64,000 nucleotides of DNA from Bifidobacterium crudilactis (GCF_000738005.1 NZ_JHAL01000002.1:1548634-1612633); one strand, 5' to 3'. Positions 1 to 9,443 are shown, counted from the first letter of the stretch. Program-made: numbers and translations. Notes: generated by a model from the sequence alone, not told the origin.

Positions 1-52
1 GTGGTTTGCGGAAAGTCATGACCCGACGCTCGTCATACGCTGAAGGAGCCCT

Positions 53-841
53 ATGGAAGCATTATGGGAAGCGGTGTCGCGCTGGTTGGCGCAGTATTCC
101 GACAGAATCATCATCTTCGCGGTGACGCTGCTCGTCACCGTTGTCATCACCAAAATCGTCGGCAAGGCGTTGCAGACATTGCTGGACCGTTCCCAGATAC
201 CCAGTGCCACGATATTCGTGAACATCGTTCTGGCAGTCATCTGGATTATGGCGGCGATGACGGTCATGCAGCCGGTTTTCGGTGTGAATCCCACCACCTT
301 CGCCACTGCACTGGGCGTCAGCGGCATTGCACTCTCCTTTGGTCTCAAGGACACCATCGCCAACATCGTCGGAGGATTCGGCCTGATGATGGGCAAAGTC
401 ATTCAGCCGGGCGACGTCATCTCCATCGCCGGAACCAACGGCACAGTCAAGGACGTCACTTGGCGGCATACCATCGTGACCGAACTCTCCGGCAATGAGA
501 TGTGGATTCCCAACTCCGTGCTGAACACGGCGTCTCTGGAAAAGCTCACGCTGAACGGAGACACGATGATTCGCATTCCGATGGTCATCAGAGGCGACAG
601 CGACCCGGACAACACCGCCCGTGAAATATTGGCTCTTGCGTCGCAGGCCTCCAATGGCATGACGCTGTCCTCCATTCCCTCGGTGGTGCGATTCCAAGGA
701 TTCACACCCTACGGCGTCAGCGCCGAACTATGGCTGTTCGCCAAGCCGGAAGTGCTGCCCGCGATGGTGCAGGATGCGGTCGTGCGGTCGCTCATAGGCC
801 AGGATTTTCTGGTCCAGGACCCCTCGCAACAGACTGCTTAG
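53..841 (+). CDS. Small-conductance mechanosensitive channel (MscS family)
   Basis: Membrane channel that would open under membrane tension to release solutes during hypo-osmotic shock. The 262-residue product is close to the 286 residues of E. coli MscS. It has N-terminal hydrophobic helices (about 18-36 and 57-75), then the Gly/Ala-rich pore-lining helix and its continuation around residues 83-112 (GVSGIALSFGLKD, then GGFGLMM). A soluble beta/alpha C-terminal domain follows, with the typical stretches GDVISIAG and WIPNSVL. The ATG is preceded by GAAGGAG at a good distance. It faces the response regulator gene convergently, with an inverted-end repeat between them. The family call is secure; the physiological trigger is inferred from the family. 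Confidence 0.9.
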   Translation: MEALWEAVSRWLAQYSDRIIIFAVTLLVTVVITKIVGKALQTLLDRSQIPSATIFVNIVLAVIWIMAAMTVMQPVFGVNPTTFATALGVSGIALSFGLKDTIANIVGGFGLMMGKVIQPGDVISIAGTNGTVKDVTWRHTIVTELSGNEMWIPNSVLNTASLEKLTLNGDTMIRIPMVIRGDSDPDNTAREILALASQASNGMTLSSIPSVVRFQGFTPYGVSAELWLFAKPEVLPAMVQDAVVRSLIGQDFLVQDPSQQTA

Positions 842-863
842 GCACCCAATTCTCGCTCATTGA

Positions 864-976
864 CATTTGTGTAGTGATTCCAAAGTACAGTGACGCGAAA
901 ACGGCCTTGCCTCAGTGCAATTCCAAGGTTGCTTCAGAACCGAACAGCAAGTCTGCCAGGAAATCCCTACACAACC
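864..976. repeat. Inverted-end intergenic element, copy A
   Basis: A 113-bp element whose left end (TTTGTGTAGTGATTCC) is the inverted copy of its right end (GGAAATCCCTACACAA). The same ends occur in three other places in the window, with unrelated interiors of about 80 bp. It lies between the convergent 3' ends of the MscS gene and the response regulator. This copy has one mismatch in the left end (TAGTGA instead of TAGGGA). Confidence 0.75.
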
Positions 977-991
977 GTGCCTACCCCGACG

Positions 992-1639
992 TCAGGCCTC
1001 ATCCCGATGCGCATGAATCCAGGAAATCGCCAATTGCGTGCGGTTGGACATCCCCAGTTTCGCCAGAATATCGCTGATGCGATTGCGGATGGTGCCTTCG
1101 CTCAGGAACAAGCGTGCCGCGATATCGTGGTTATCCAATCCCTGAGCGACCAGCGCCGCTATCTCCCGTTCCCGGCAGCTCAACGCCGACAACCGTCCGG
1201 ACTCCTCATGATGCCCGGATGCTGATGTGCGGACGCCTTCGATCGGCAACTGGGAAAGCGCCTGCGCACCAAGAACGACCTGTCCCGCCATGACAGCCTG
1301 CAGGGCGGGAAGCACGGAAGACACATCCTGCTTGATGAGATACCCCTTGCCTCCTATGCTCAATGCCTGCTCGATGTAGGATTTGTCAGCGAAGGTGGTC
1401 AGGAACAGTATCCGCGCCCCGTCATCCTCACCGATAATGCTGCGTGCGGCGTCCAACCCGTTGCCACCCGACATCTGCACATCCATGAGCAGCACATCCG
1501 GCGGCATGCGCCTGTAGCTGTCCACGGCATTCGCGCCGTCGTATGCCGTCCATATCACCTCCACGCCGCCGCCTTGCATCAGTATCGTCGACAGCGACGA
1601 GCAGACTATCGGATCGTCATCGACTATCGCGACCCTCAT
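992..1639 (-). CDS. NarL/FixJ-type response regulator
   Basis: Transcriptional regulator of a two-component system. The receiver domain (residues 1-120) shows the acidic triad start VDDDP at 7-10, the phospho-acceptor Asp53 in LLMDVQM, Thr81 and Lys103. The C-terminal LuxR-type helix-turn-helix (about 150-205) contains LSCREREIAALVAQG and the recognition segment IAARLFLSEGTIRNRI. I chose the ATG at 1639 because GGGAGG sits 6 nt upstream. An earlier in-frame ATG at 1663 overlaps the kinase stop by one base (TGATG) and would add eight residues. Either way it is translationally coupled to the sensor kinase and is its cognate partner. The likely target is the divergent ABC exporter; this is inferred from position. 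Confidence 0.9.
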   Translation of the reverse strand: MRVAIVDDDPIVCSSLSTILMQGGGVEVIWTAYDGANAVDSYRRMPPDVLLMDVQMSGGNGLDAARSIIGEDDGARILFLTTFADKSYIEQALSIGGKGYLIKQDVSSVLPALQAVMAGQVVLGAQALSQLPIEGVRTSASGHHEESGRLSALSCREREIAALVAQGLDNHDIAARLFLSEGTIRNRISDILAKLGMSNRTQLAISWIHAHRDEA

Positions 1640-1662
1640 CGCACACCTCCCGGTCTCGGTCA

Positions 1663-3147
1663 TCAGCTTCTACTCGTACCAAAGCTTGGCGCCGCAATAC
1701 CATACGACGTCGCGTCTTTCGACGATACGCCATCTCGAACCCCGCCCTGCCAAGCCTGCTTGGGGATGGAAACGAACACCCGCCACCCTCCAGCGTAAGG
1801 CCCGCACAACGAGGAGCCGCCAAGCTCCCTTGCACGGCTATCGATATCGGCCAGCCCCATACCGCGATGATCGTTTCGCAATCCGTCCGCACCGACCGTC
1901 CGCAGCATCTCGCGCCCGCTTCGACCATGCATCGTATGCCCACCGCCATCATCCTGCACCACCAGCTGCCACAGGGCGGGCATGTCACGAAGCACCACGT
2001 CGACACGGTGGGCGGCACTATGACGCAGCGCATTGTTCAACGCTTCGCGAATCGACATGGCAAAGCACCGTGTTACCGCGACCGGCGCATCGTCAATCCC
2101 ATTTTCCAAGTGCACACGCAAGGCATCCGGCGCTTCCTCCGCAGTGATATCCGCGTTCCCCCGGCCCAGGTCAAGGCTGTGCGCAGCCACATCGATTTGG
2201 TGGATGAAATCGTTGCCCTGCTCATCCAGGTCGTGGACCGATTCTCGCAGCATCGTCATGGCTTCCGCAATCGTCTCTTCAAGAGATTCGAATGCTTTGG
2301 CGCCCGAAACATCGCCTGCGGACCGGGCCATCACCAGGTCGGCGTGCGCCTGCATGATTCCCCTCGTCAGCAGGTGCCCTACGCTGTCGTGGATTTCCCG
2401 CGCGATTCTGGTGCGTTCGAGCAATGTCGCATGCTGCACCGAACGACTCCGTTCGGCTTCCCTGTCGAGTTTGTCTGTGTGGATGCGTCTGAGCGCGTCC
2501 TTCCTGGCATCGTCAACCCTGATGAGATGCAGCGAGGCAATGCGCATGGACGTCATCATCAGCCCCAGCCCGAAGGCGATGACGCTCGATAACGCGATGA
2601 CTGCACGTAATCCGAAATCGCTGCCATCCCCGTGCACCAGGCACGCCGCCACCGAGACAATCCACATGCAATACACCAGCCAGCGCAGGAATCGAATCCG
2701 CCGCATGGCCTCCGCACCCCGGTACATATCGTTCTGCCGCTGCCGATCACCCAGCACCGCGCCGACATCGCAGGAGGAAAGCGGCAGAAAGGGAACAAGC
2801 ACGGGAAAGATGATGCTGGCAAGCAAGAAAGCCATGGTCGGCAACGCCACATACCAACGTGGCGTGCACCACTCGCTGAACGCACTGACCGATACCGACA
2901 TCAGCAGCGCCACAATCAAGGATGCATCGAGCACACCGCCCGAAGCCATCAATCCCAAGGTGATGCAGAGCGACCACAGCAAGAGTTTGACTGCACCGCG
3001 CCACATCGCCTCTCCATCCCTCCGACAAGCCTGTTCTGCAAGCGTATCCCACCTGGCCGCCATCCAGAACCGTCCGGCGCCATCCGCCGAGCAAAGCGCC
3101 GGGACGACGAATGAGATGACAAACGTCACGATATTCGGTGACGGCAC
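1663..3147 (-). CDS. NarL-family sensor histidine kinase
   Basis: Membrane sensor kinase that would phosphorylate the adjacent regulator. The N-terminal half contains about five or six hydrophobic segments (roughly 51-70, 72-90, 100-122, 156-171, 183-198) with short loops and no large extracellular domain, so it probably senses signals within the membrane. The HisKA_3 dimerisation region carries the phospho-accepting His253 in REIHDSVGHLL. The ATPase domain shows the N-box (REALNNALRHS) and the G-boxes (DDGGG, GMGL). The start is uncertain: the GTG at 3147 lacks a clear ribosome-binding site, and an ATG 28 codons later is possible. Intramembrane-sensing kinases next to ABC exporters commonly respond to membrane-active compounds. 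That role is inference here. Confidence 0.88.
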   Translation of the reverse strand: MPSPNIVTFVISFVVPALCSADGAGRFWMAARWDTLAEQACRRDGEAMWRGAVKLLLWSLCITLGLMASGGVLDASLIVALLMSVSVSAFSEWCTPRWYVALPTMAFLLASIIFPVLVPFLPLSSCDVGAVLGDRQRQNDMYRGAEAMRRIRFLRWLVYCMWIVSVAACLVHGDGSDFGLRAVIALSSVIAFGLGLMMTSMRIASLHLIRVDDARKDALRRIHTDKLDREAERSRSVQHATLLERTRIAREIHDSVGHLLTRGIMQAHADLVMARSAGDVSGAKAFESLEETIAEAMTMLRESVHDLDEQGNDFIHQIDVAAHSLDLGRGNADITAEEAPDALRVHLENGIDDAPVAVTRCFAMSIREALNNALRHSAAHRVDVVLRDMPALWQLVVQDDGGGHTMHGRSGREMLRTVGADGLRNDHRGMGLADIDSRARELGGSSLCGPYAGGWRVFVSIPKQAWQGGVRDGVSSKDATSYGIAAPSFGTSRS

Positions 3148-3167
3148 TCACTGTTCGCCTGCTCGAC

Positions 3168-3183
3168 GGTATGCGAACATACC
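3168..3183. promoter_or_regulatory. Perfect inverted repeat between kinase and ABC exporter genes
   Basis: GGTATG-cgaa-CATACC is a perfect 6-bp palindrome with a 4-bp centre. It ends 4 bp before the ATG of the ABC ATPase and lies 21 bp upstream of the earliest kinase start. Its place in the divergent promoter region makes it a candidate operator for the two-component regulator. Binding is inferred only. Confidence 0.4.
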
Positions 3184-3187
3184 AAGT

Positions 3188-4234
3188 ATGAGCACCGAAA
3201 TCTCTGGCAGCGGGAACACCGCGACGACGGACACAACCCTCGCCGCACCCGAATCATCCCTTTCTCGCACCGACCCTCATCCGCAACCAGCAAGCGATGA
3301 CGATGTGGTCGCGGTCACAGGGCTGGTCAAACACTACGGCGACATGCTGGCCCTCGACCATTTCGATATGCATGTCCGTCAAGGTGAAATCTTCGGCCTG
3401 CTCGGACCGAACGGCTCGGGCAAGACCACGGTAATCAACTGTCTCCTAGCGCTGCTGACCTACGAAGCCGGAACCGTCTCGCTGTTCGGTAAGGCAATGA
3501 CGCCAGTGTCATACGGCCTGAAACGCCGCATCGGGGTCGTTCCCCAGAATGTCGCCGTGTTCAACGAACTCACCGTGCAAGAGAACATCGACTACTTCTG
3601 TTCGCTCTACGTGCCGGATCGCCGGGAACGCGACCCTCTAGTTCAACAGGCCATCGCCTTCGTAGGGCTGGAGGAGTTCACCAAGTTCAGGCCCGGCAAA
3701 CTCTCCGGTGGGCTGATTCGTCGGTTGAACATCGCGTGCGGCATCGCACATCGACCCGATGTAATTCTTTTCGACGAGCCTACGGTGGCGGTGGACCCGC
3801 AAAGCCGCAACGCGATTCTTGAAGGCATCATGCACCTGCGCGATGCCGGTGCCACGGTGGTCTACACCAGTCACTACATGGAGGAGGTCGAGCAGATCTG
3901 CAGCAGAATCATGATTATGGATCACGGCAGACGCATCGCCCTCGGCAGTGCGGACGAGCTCAAGGACATGATCGACCTCGGCGAGCGCATCACGATCAAC
4001 ACGTTGGATCTCAGCGTGGAAACCTTGAGGTCCCTGGAGGCACTGCCCTTCGTGGTCAAAGCGGAATACGACGGCACCGATCTCAAGGTCGCGTGCCGAC
4101 GTGGCGAACGCAATCTCGCGGACCTGCTGGATCTGCTGAACAGCACCGGCACCAACATCGGACACCTCATATCCAGACCTCCATCACTCAACGACGTATT
4201 CCTCGAATTGACGGGTAAGGCATTACGTGATTAG
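3188..4234 (+). CDS. ABC transporter ATP-binding subunit (ABC-2 exporter, LnrL-like)
   Basis: ATPase that powers the two permeases encoded directly downstream. The 348-residue protein has Walker A GPNGSGKTT at residues 73-81, the Q-loop in GVVPQNVAVF, the signature LSGGLIRRLN (the usual LSGGQ has a Leu in place of Gln), Walker B VILFDEP and the switch His in TSHYMEE. The C-terminal 80 residues form the accessory domain typical of drug or lipid exporters of the CcmA/DrrA type. The first ~36 residues are Ser/Thr/Pro-rich and probably disordered. The reading frame stays open far upstream on the antisense of the kinase gene, but protein similarity begins only after this ATG. No convincing Shine-Dalgarno sequence precedes it. 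Confidence 0.9.
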   Translation: MSTEISGSGNTATTDTTLAAPESSLSRTDPHPQPASDDDVVAVTGLVKHYGDMLALDHFDMHVRQGEIFGLLGPNGSGKTTVINCLLALLTYEAGTVSLFGKAMTPVSYGLKRRIGVVPQNVAVFNELTVQENIDYFCSLYVPDRRERDPLVQQAIAFVGLEEFTKFRPGKLSGGLIRRLNIACGIAHRPDVILFDEPTVAVDPQSRNAILEGIMHLRDAGATVVYTSHYMEEVEQICSRIMIMDHGRRIALGSADELKDMIDLGERITINTLDLSVETLRSLEALPFVVKAEYDGTDLKVACRRGERNLADLLDLLNSTGTNIGHLISRPPSLNDVFLELTGKALRD

Positions 4235-4276
4235 TCAGGAATCGGCTCAACGCATCGGGGCATTGGAGGGGTTATC

Positions 4277-5521
4277 GTGTGGACGACTGTGAAGACCACC
4301 ATCAAGGTCAATCTGCGGGAGAAGAGCAATGTGTTCTGGCTCTTCGCATTCCCGCTTATCCTTTCCAGCCTGTTTTTCGGCATGTTCAGCGGTCTGGGCG
4401 GAGACGACATCGCGCCGCAGCGCATGGCCGTCGTTCAGGATTCCAACTTGAGCAAGGTCTACGGGGCGCAATCCTTTGTGGACGCGATATCCGGCAGGGA
4501 CGGCGGCAGCAACGGCCCCGGGCAGACATTGATTTCGGCGCTTCCGGTGGAATCAGTCCGCGCCGCCGAGGCCTCCGTCAGACAGCACAGGTCTGACGGT
4601 TACCTGTACGCCACGGATGACGGCAAACTGTCAATGGCCATCGCCGACACGGTTGCCGCGAACGCCAACAACCCTATATCCACCACGAGCTCGTCCGTAA
4701 CGATCACCGCCCTGCACAGCATGATCGGGCAATTCAACCAGAGCGTCTCGATCGCCCGATCCATGGCCGGAACCGCGCAACAGCAACGGTCAGAAAGCTC
4801 AACGACGGCCGGCACCAGTTCGCCGGCTGGCGCTGACGTTGACGGCACGACTTACAGCTACACCTCGGACCGCACACTCACCCACTTCGCGCCCGACCCC
4901 TTCGCACGCTACTATTACGCGCTGCTGGGCATGACCTGCCTGATGGCGATGACCTTCGCCGCCGTCTCGATAACACTGTCGCAGGCGAATCTATCGCCGC
5001 TCGGAGCGCGGCGCTCGATAGCGCCTCTCTCTCGTTGGCGACAACTGACCGCCACATTCCTCGCCTGCTGGCTGGTATCCTTCATCAGCCTCACCGTGGC
5101 ATTCCTATACATCAGATTCGTATGCGGCGTCTCGGCCGGAGGCAGAGAGGCGATGGCCATCGTCGCAGTCCTCATCTCGTCCTTCGTCGCGACGGCAGGA
5201 GGTCTGCTCATCGGGGTGGTACCAAGGTTGTCCCAGGGCGCGAAAATAGGACTATGCACCAGCATCTCCTGCATCGGCGCACTGTTCGCGGGGTTGTATG
5301 GGCAGTTCGCCATGAATGTCAGCGACAGCATCAGCGAAAAGGCTCCGGCTCTGCACCTGCTGAATCCGGTGAAACAGGTATCCGACCTTTTCTATGACCT
5401 GCTGTACTACGACAGCTATCAGCCCTTCCTGCGCACCACCGGGATCATCGCCATCATGAGCGCCCTCTTCCTGGGCGCGTCCGTCGCACTGCTGAGGAGA
5501 CAACGCTATGAATACCTGTAA
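4277..5521 (+). CDS. ABC-2 type exporter permease, first subunit (LnrM-like)
   Basis: Membrane subunit of the exporter. The 414-residue protein has one N-terminal membrane helix (about 20-40), an extracytoplasmic region rich in Ser/Thr/Gly to about residue 205, and then five or six C-terminal helices. This is the ABC2_membrane_3 layout. The GTG start is supported by GGAGGGG seven bases upstream. Its last 14 bases overlap the start of the second permease, so the two are likely made in equal amounts. A kinase/regulator pair plus one ATPase and two such permeases matches the LnrJK-LnrLMN (YfiJK-YfiLMN) type of antibiotic-responsive exporter. The substrate here is unknown. Confidence 0.85.
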   Translation: MWTTVKTTIKVNLREKSNVFWLFAFPLILSSLFFGMFSGLGGDDIAPQRMAVVQDSNLSKVYGAQSFVDAISGRDGGSNGPGQTLISALPVESVRAAEASVRQHRSDGYLYATDDGKLSMAIADTVAANANNPISTTSSSVTITALHSMIGQFNQSVSIARSMAGTAQQQRSESSTTAGTSSPAGADVDGTTYSYTSDRTLTHFAPDPFARYYYALLGMTCLMAMTFAAVSITLSQANLSPLGARRSIAPLSRWRQLTATFLACWLVSFISLTVAFLYIRFVCGVSAGGREAMAIVAVLISSFVATAGGLLIGVVPRLSQGAKIGLCTSISCIGALFAGLYGQFAMNVSDSISEKAPALHLLNPVKQVSDLFYDLLYYDSYQPFLRTTGIIAIMSALFLGASVALLRRQRYEYL

Positions 5522-6785
5522 AGCGGCACTGCGCATTCTGTGGAGTCACAAGCTCTATCTGTTCATCTACATGTTCGGCCTCGGCACGCTCATGCTCGTC
5601 ATGGGTTCCTCCGCCATCACTTCCGCCGACGGCCAGAGCGGTTCCACGGCCAGTCTCGAATTGGTCCGTCCCCGCATAGCGGTCATCAACACCGATGGCG
5701 GCAAACTCGGCGAGGGGCTCAGCGACTATCTGGCGCAGACCTCACATATCCTGCCGTTGTCCGATGACGCGCAGAGCCTTCAGGATGCCGTGGCACGCAA
5801 TTACGTCGACCTCATCGTCGTCATACCCTCCGGCTATTCCCAGGACTTCACGAGTGCCGCCGCCGCAGGTGAGCGCCCGCCCACGGTCCGCACCACCGTG
5901 AGCTACACCTCAGGAAGCGGTTCTCTGGCGAAAATCAACGTGGACGGATATTTCAGCCAGGTACGGACGGTGCTGCGTTCCGGTCAATCGCAGGAGTTGT
6001 CGAAGGCCATCGATGTCGTCACGAAGCATATCGAGGACTCACCCCGGAACACATCGATAGACACCGTGAAGACCGGAGACGAATCCGGCAAGTCACTGGC
6101 GAATGGCTTCGGCCTGGTGATGAAGCTCTCCATCTATCCGATGTTCACGGCGATGACGGTATGCGTGTCGTTGCTCATCGGCATCTTCAACACCGTCGAA
6201 ACCCGCAGGAGGCTGCTTGCAGCGCCGCTGAAATCGGTGTTTCTCAGCGTTCAGCAGCTTCTCGCCTGCCTGATCATCGGCCTGTTCTGCTGGCTCTGCT
6301 ACAGCGTGATCGCGCTGGCCCTGGTGATGCCTCACAACGCGGGTTTCTCCGTCGTAGACGCGCCATCCATCGGTCTGCCCATTCTCACGCTGCTGATATT
6401 CACACTGGTATCCATAGCGTTCGGGTTCATGCTGGGGCAGTTCGGAATATCGACCTCGGCTGCGAACGGCGTTGCGGTGGCATTGGGACTTGTGCTGATG
6501 TTCACTTCGGGTGCGGCCTTCGACCCTTCGGCTATGCCCGATGTGATGGTGGCTATCGGCAAGCTCACACCGGGGTGGTGGTTCTCAATTTCCGTAGATC
6601 AGGCCTTGGGTATCTCCACCGCATCGTCAACCGGCGCGAATGCCTACGGATGGTTCCAATCCGCTGGTCTGGTGGCGTTGTTCGGCGTGGCGTTCCTGTG
6701 CCTCGGACTGGCTGTAGGGCGCATGCGTGTCAGCCATCCCGGCGACAATATTCAGCGCGTCACACAGCTCACGGAATTGGGGTAA
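5508..6785 (+). CDS. ABC-2 type exporter permease, second subunit (LnrN-like)
   Basis: Second membrane subunit, 425 residues, with the same architecture as its upstream partner. It has helix 1 near residues 17-35, an extracytoplasmic domain to about residue 195 and about six C-terminal helices, including the stretch LGQFGISTSAANGVAVALGLVL where the last two helices turn. Its ATG lies within the 3' end of the first permease gene (14-nt overlap). It is the last gene of the three-gene transcript. The following 258 bp hold inverted-end repeat B and then the convergent ddl gene. Confidence 0.85.
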   Translation: MNTCKAALRILWSHKLYLFIYMFGLGTLMLVMGSSAITSADGQSGSTASLELVRPRIAVINTDGGKLGEGLSDYLAQTSHILPLSDDAQSLQDAVARNYVDLIVVIPSGYSQDFTSAAAAGERPPTVRTTVSYTSGSGSLAKINVDGYFSQVRTVLRSGQSQELSKAIDVVTKHIEDSPRNTSIDTVKTGDESGKSLANGFGLVMKLSIYPMFTAMTVCVSLLIGIFNTVETRRRLLAAPLKSVFLSVQQLLACLIIGLFCWLCYSVIALALVMPHNAGFSVVDAPSIGLPILTLLIFTLVSIAFGFMLGQFGISTSAANGVAVALGLVLMFTSGAAFDPSAMPDVMVAIGKLTPGWWFSISVDQALGISTASSTGANAYGWFQSAGLVALFGVAFLCLGLAVGRMRVSHPGDNIQRVTQLTELG

Positions 6786-6913
6786 GCGGACCGGTGTGAT
6801 GGAGCGCACGGTCATGCAGCATGCGACTGCCGCCACAGGCGCTCCGGCAACCTCGCCACACACTCCGCACGGCAAGAGAGACGCGTCTGCACCCGTGCGT
6901 TGAGAACAGTCGA

Positions 6914-7028
6914 CGGTTGTGTAGGGATTCGTCAGTAAACAAGGTTCATAGGCAGGTCAAAAGACTGCAATTACACCACAACTGCATCGACCATACTCAC
7001 GATATCGCCAGCGATCCCTACACAAACG
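6914..7028. repeat. Inverted-end intergenic element, copy B
   Basis: A 115-bp element bounded by GGTTGTGTAGGGATTCG on the left and its inverted counterpart CGATCCCTACACAAACG on the right. It lies between the convergent ends of the exporter permease and ddl. The interior shows no evident similarity to copies A, C or D. Confidence 0.8.
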
Positions 7029-7043
7029 CATATAGACGGTCTT

Positions 7044-8240
7044 TTAGCGCAGCACACCCTCGATAAGTCTGGTGATGAGCTCGGTATAGCTGACACCGCT
7101 TGCCTCCCATGCCTTGGCATACATGGATATAGGCGTGAATCCCGGCATGGTGTTGATTTCGTTCACCATCACTTCCCCGTCCTCGCCGACAAAGGTGTCG
7201 ACTCGGCTGAGCCCCTGGCCATCTACGGCCGCAAAGGCGGTGGCGGCGATTTCACGAACGCGCTGCAAGGTGCTTTCGGGAATATGGGCAGGAACCTCGA
7301 CATGGGATGCTTCCGCATCCATGTACTTGCTGTCGAAGTCATAGAAGGATTCATCGTTCTGCTCACGGCTGTCGAGCACAACCTCACCGGGCAGACTCGT
7401 TGCGACCTGATCCCGTTCCGATGCCCGCAGGACCGCGCACTCGATTTCCCGAGCCTGGATGCCCTCTTCGACCAGCACTTTCCAATCATGCGACGATGCC
7501 TCGAGCAACGCTGCAAGAAGCTCATCACGGTCGCCGTCATGCTCGATTTTGGTTACCCCGAAACTCGAACCTGCTCTGGAGGGCTTGACGAACAACGGGT
7601 ATCGCAGATGCGCGTTCTGTATCTTCGAAAGAATCTCGTCGCCACGTGACCTTCGGCCCTCTTCATCCTCGGGAATCGTCCGGGTATCCACCGTGATCCA
7701 CGGTGCCACCGGAATGCCCGACGCCTGGAGCAGGACCTTGGTGAAATGCTTGTCCATGCAGGCCGCAGAAGCGAAGACGCCACAGCCCACATAAGGCACA
7801 TCCATCATTTCCAACAGGCCCTGGACGGTTCCATCCTCGCCGTATGGGCCATGCAACACCGGGAACACCGCGTCGACATGTCCTAGCGAGGTGACTTCGC
7901 CGCAACCCGGCGACGTGGCGACCGTCTCGTCCGAGACGTTTGCGTCGGTCAGATCATCGTGATCGCCGATCATGAATCCGTCTGCCCCGCGAGCCACGTC
8001 CAACAGCACCGGTCTGGCCTGTTCGGTGATCTCCACGCTCGGCAGGCCGTCGCCACCGAGACTCCAGGCACGGGGATCATCGCCATCGACGATCCACTGC
8101 CCGCTGCGGGTGATGCCTACGGTGACCACGTCGAAACGGTCAGTATCAATGGCGTTGAGCACGCCCGATGCCGATATGCAGGAAATCGGATGCTCATCCG
8201 CTCGGCCACCGTACAAGACCACAATCCGCTTCTTTGGCAT
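7044..8240 (-). CDS. ddl: D-alanine--D-alanine ligase
   Basis: Cytoplasmic ATP-grasp enzyme that joins two D-alanines for the peptidoglycan stem peptide. The 398-residue product has the N-terminal motif LYGGRADEHPIS, the ATP-grasp Lys/Ser loop KPSRAGSSFGV near residue 215, and the C-terminal catalytic stretch NEINTMPGFTPISMY near residue 365, which matches the NT-PGFT-SMY consensus of the family. An insertion of acidic and polar residues around 95-115 makes it slightly longer than the E. coli enzymes. The ATG follows GAAGGAG. It belongs to a same-strand run of envelope genes (murA, plsC, gpsA, ddl), though the 200-bp gap to gpsA may hold its own promoter. Confidence 0.95.
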   Translation of the reverse strand: MPKKRIVVLYGGRADEHPISCISASGVLNAIDTDRFDVVTVGITRSGQWIVDGDDPRAWSLGGDGLPSVEITEQARPVLLDVARGADGFMIGDHDDLTDANVSDETVATSPGCGEVTSLGHVDAVFPVLHGPYGEDGTVQGLLEMMDVPYVGCGVFASAACMDKHFTKVLLQASGIPVAPWITVDTRTIPEDEEGRRSRGDEILSKIQNAHLRYPLFVKPSRAGSSFGVTKIEHDGDRDELLAALLEASSHDWKVLVEEGIQAREIECAVLRASERDQVATSLPGEVVLDSREQNDESFYDFDSKYMDAEASHVEVPAHIPESTLQRVREIAATAFAAVDGQGLSRVDTFVGEDGEVMVNEINTMPGFTPISMYAKAWEASGVSYTELITRLIEGVLR

Positions 8241-8447
8241 GACACTCCTTCATTCACCATTTCACAACCGCGATATTCACGCTGGTCCGATACCTGCGGG
8301 CATGCTCGCCGATCTTGCGCCCGACATCCGCACGAGCGCTGCAGACTTCACCCAACTGATAGAAAGACTACTACCGGCACCGCTATCGGTTCCGTCTCGG
8401 CGTTCTCATCCACAACTTCACCACGATGCATGATGGCAAGGGTTCGT

Positions 8448-9443
8448 CTACTCCGCGGAAACATCCGACGCGAAAATCTCGGCGAGCATCTGCCCACATG
8501 TCAGACCTTCGCTCAACACCTTGCTCATGGCGCTGGCAAGCGGTGTCGATACACCGAGTCTGCCGCCGAGCGCGGCCATCGCCTCGGTCGTAGGCACACC
8601 TTCCGCGACTCCGTTGCTCGCCTTCGTGGCCTCTTCGGGCGACATGCCCTTGCCCAGGTTGGAGCCGAAAGTATAGTTTCTGCTCAATGGAGACCCGCAG
8701 GTGGCGATAAGGTCGCCCACTCCGGCCAGTCCGGCAAAGGTATGCTCCTGGGCCCCGGATGCGACGCCGAGGGCGATGAGTTCCGCGAGACCTCGGGTCT
8801 GCACCAATGCAGCGGTGTTCTCTCCATATCCCGCTCCCCTGCACATGCCGACGGCGAGCGCCACGACGTTCTTCAGTGAACCGCAGAGTTCAAGACCGAC
8901 CACATCCGGTGATGTATACGCTTTGAAATAGTCGGTGGTGCATGCGAGCGCAACCTTCCTGGCGGTCTCCGGGTCGGCGGAAGCGACCACGGTCGCGCTG
9001 GGCATCTTTGCGGCGACCTCCTTGCTCAGATTCGGCCCTGACACGGCGGCGAAGCGTTCAGCAGGAATATCCAGGGATTGACGAACGACCTCATCCATTC
9101 TGGCACCGGTACTGCGCTCTATACCCTTCATCAAAGAGACGACGATGGCATTCGCAGGAATAAGAGGGGCGAACTGCTCAAGCGCTCCACGTGCGAACTG
9201 CGCGGCGATCGCCACTACGACGATTTCGGCATCACGCACGGCCTCCGCGCGGTCGGTGCTGGCCACCATCGCGTCCGGAAGACGGTCGACGCTCGGCAGA
9301 CGCGAACTATTGCGATGATTGGTATTGATGTCTTCGACGATATCGGGTTCCAACCCCCACATCATGACGGAATTCCCGGCATCGGCCAGCACCTGACCAA
9401 ATGTGGTTCCCCATGCACCTGCACCCAACACACTTACGTTCAT
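8448..9443 (-). CDS. gpsA: Glycerol-3-phosphate dehydrogenase [NAD(P)+]
   Basis: Reduces dihydroxyacetone phosphate to sn-glycerol 3-phosphate, the backbone for phospholipids. The start at 9443 places the Rossmann motif GAGAWGTTF at residues 6-14 and is supported by GGAG seven bases upstream; the frame is open for a further 27 codons without family similarity. Other motifs are MKGIE, GPNLSKEV, the catalytic Lys segment SLKNVVALAVG, and GVGDLIATC with the conserved SRNY following. The length of 331 residues is normal. It sits just downstream of plsC, which uses its product. Confidence 0.95.
   Translation of the reverse strand: MNVSVLGAGAWGTTFGQVLADAGNSVMMWGLEPDIVEDINTNHRNSSRLPSVDRLPDAMVASTDRAEAVRDAEIVVVAIAAQFARGALEQFAPLIPANAIVVSLMKGIERSTGARMDEVVRQSLDIPAERFAAVSGPNLSKEVAAKMPSATVVASADPETARKVALACTTDYFKAYTSPDVVGLELCGSLKNVVALAVGMCRGAGYGENTAALVQTRGLAELIALGVASGAQEHTFAGLAGVGDLIATCGSPLSRNYTFGSNLGKGMSPEEATKASNGVAEGVPTTEAMAALGGRLGVSTPLASAMSKVLSEGLTCGQMLAEIFASDVSAE

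Noticed and set aside
2033..3187. N-terminal extension of the ABC ATPase frame by 385 codons
   Set aside because: The extra part is antisense to the sensor kinase gene and has no similarity to ABC proteins; the ATPase domain begins after the ATG at 3188.
8241..8447. Small gene between ddl and gpsA
   Set aside because: Frames across this 207-bp gap are extensions of antisense frames of the two neighbours, without start signals; nothing else was seen.
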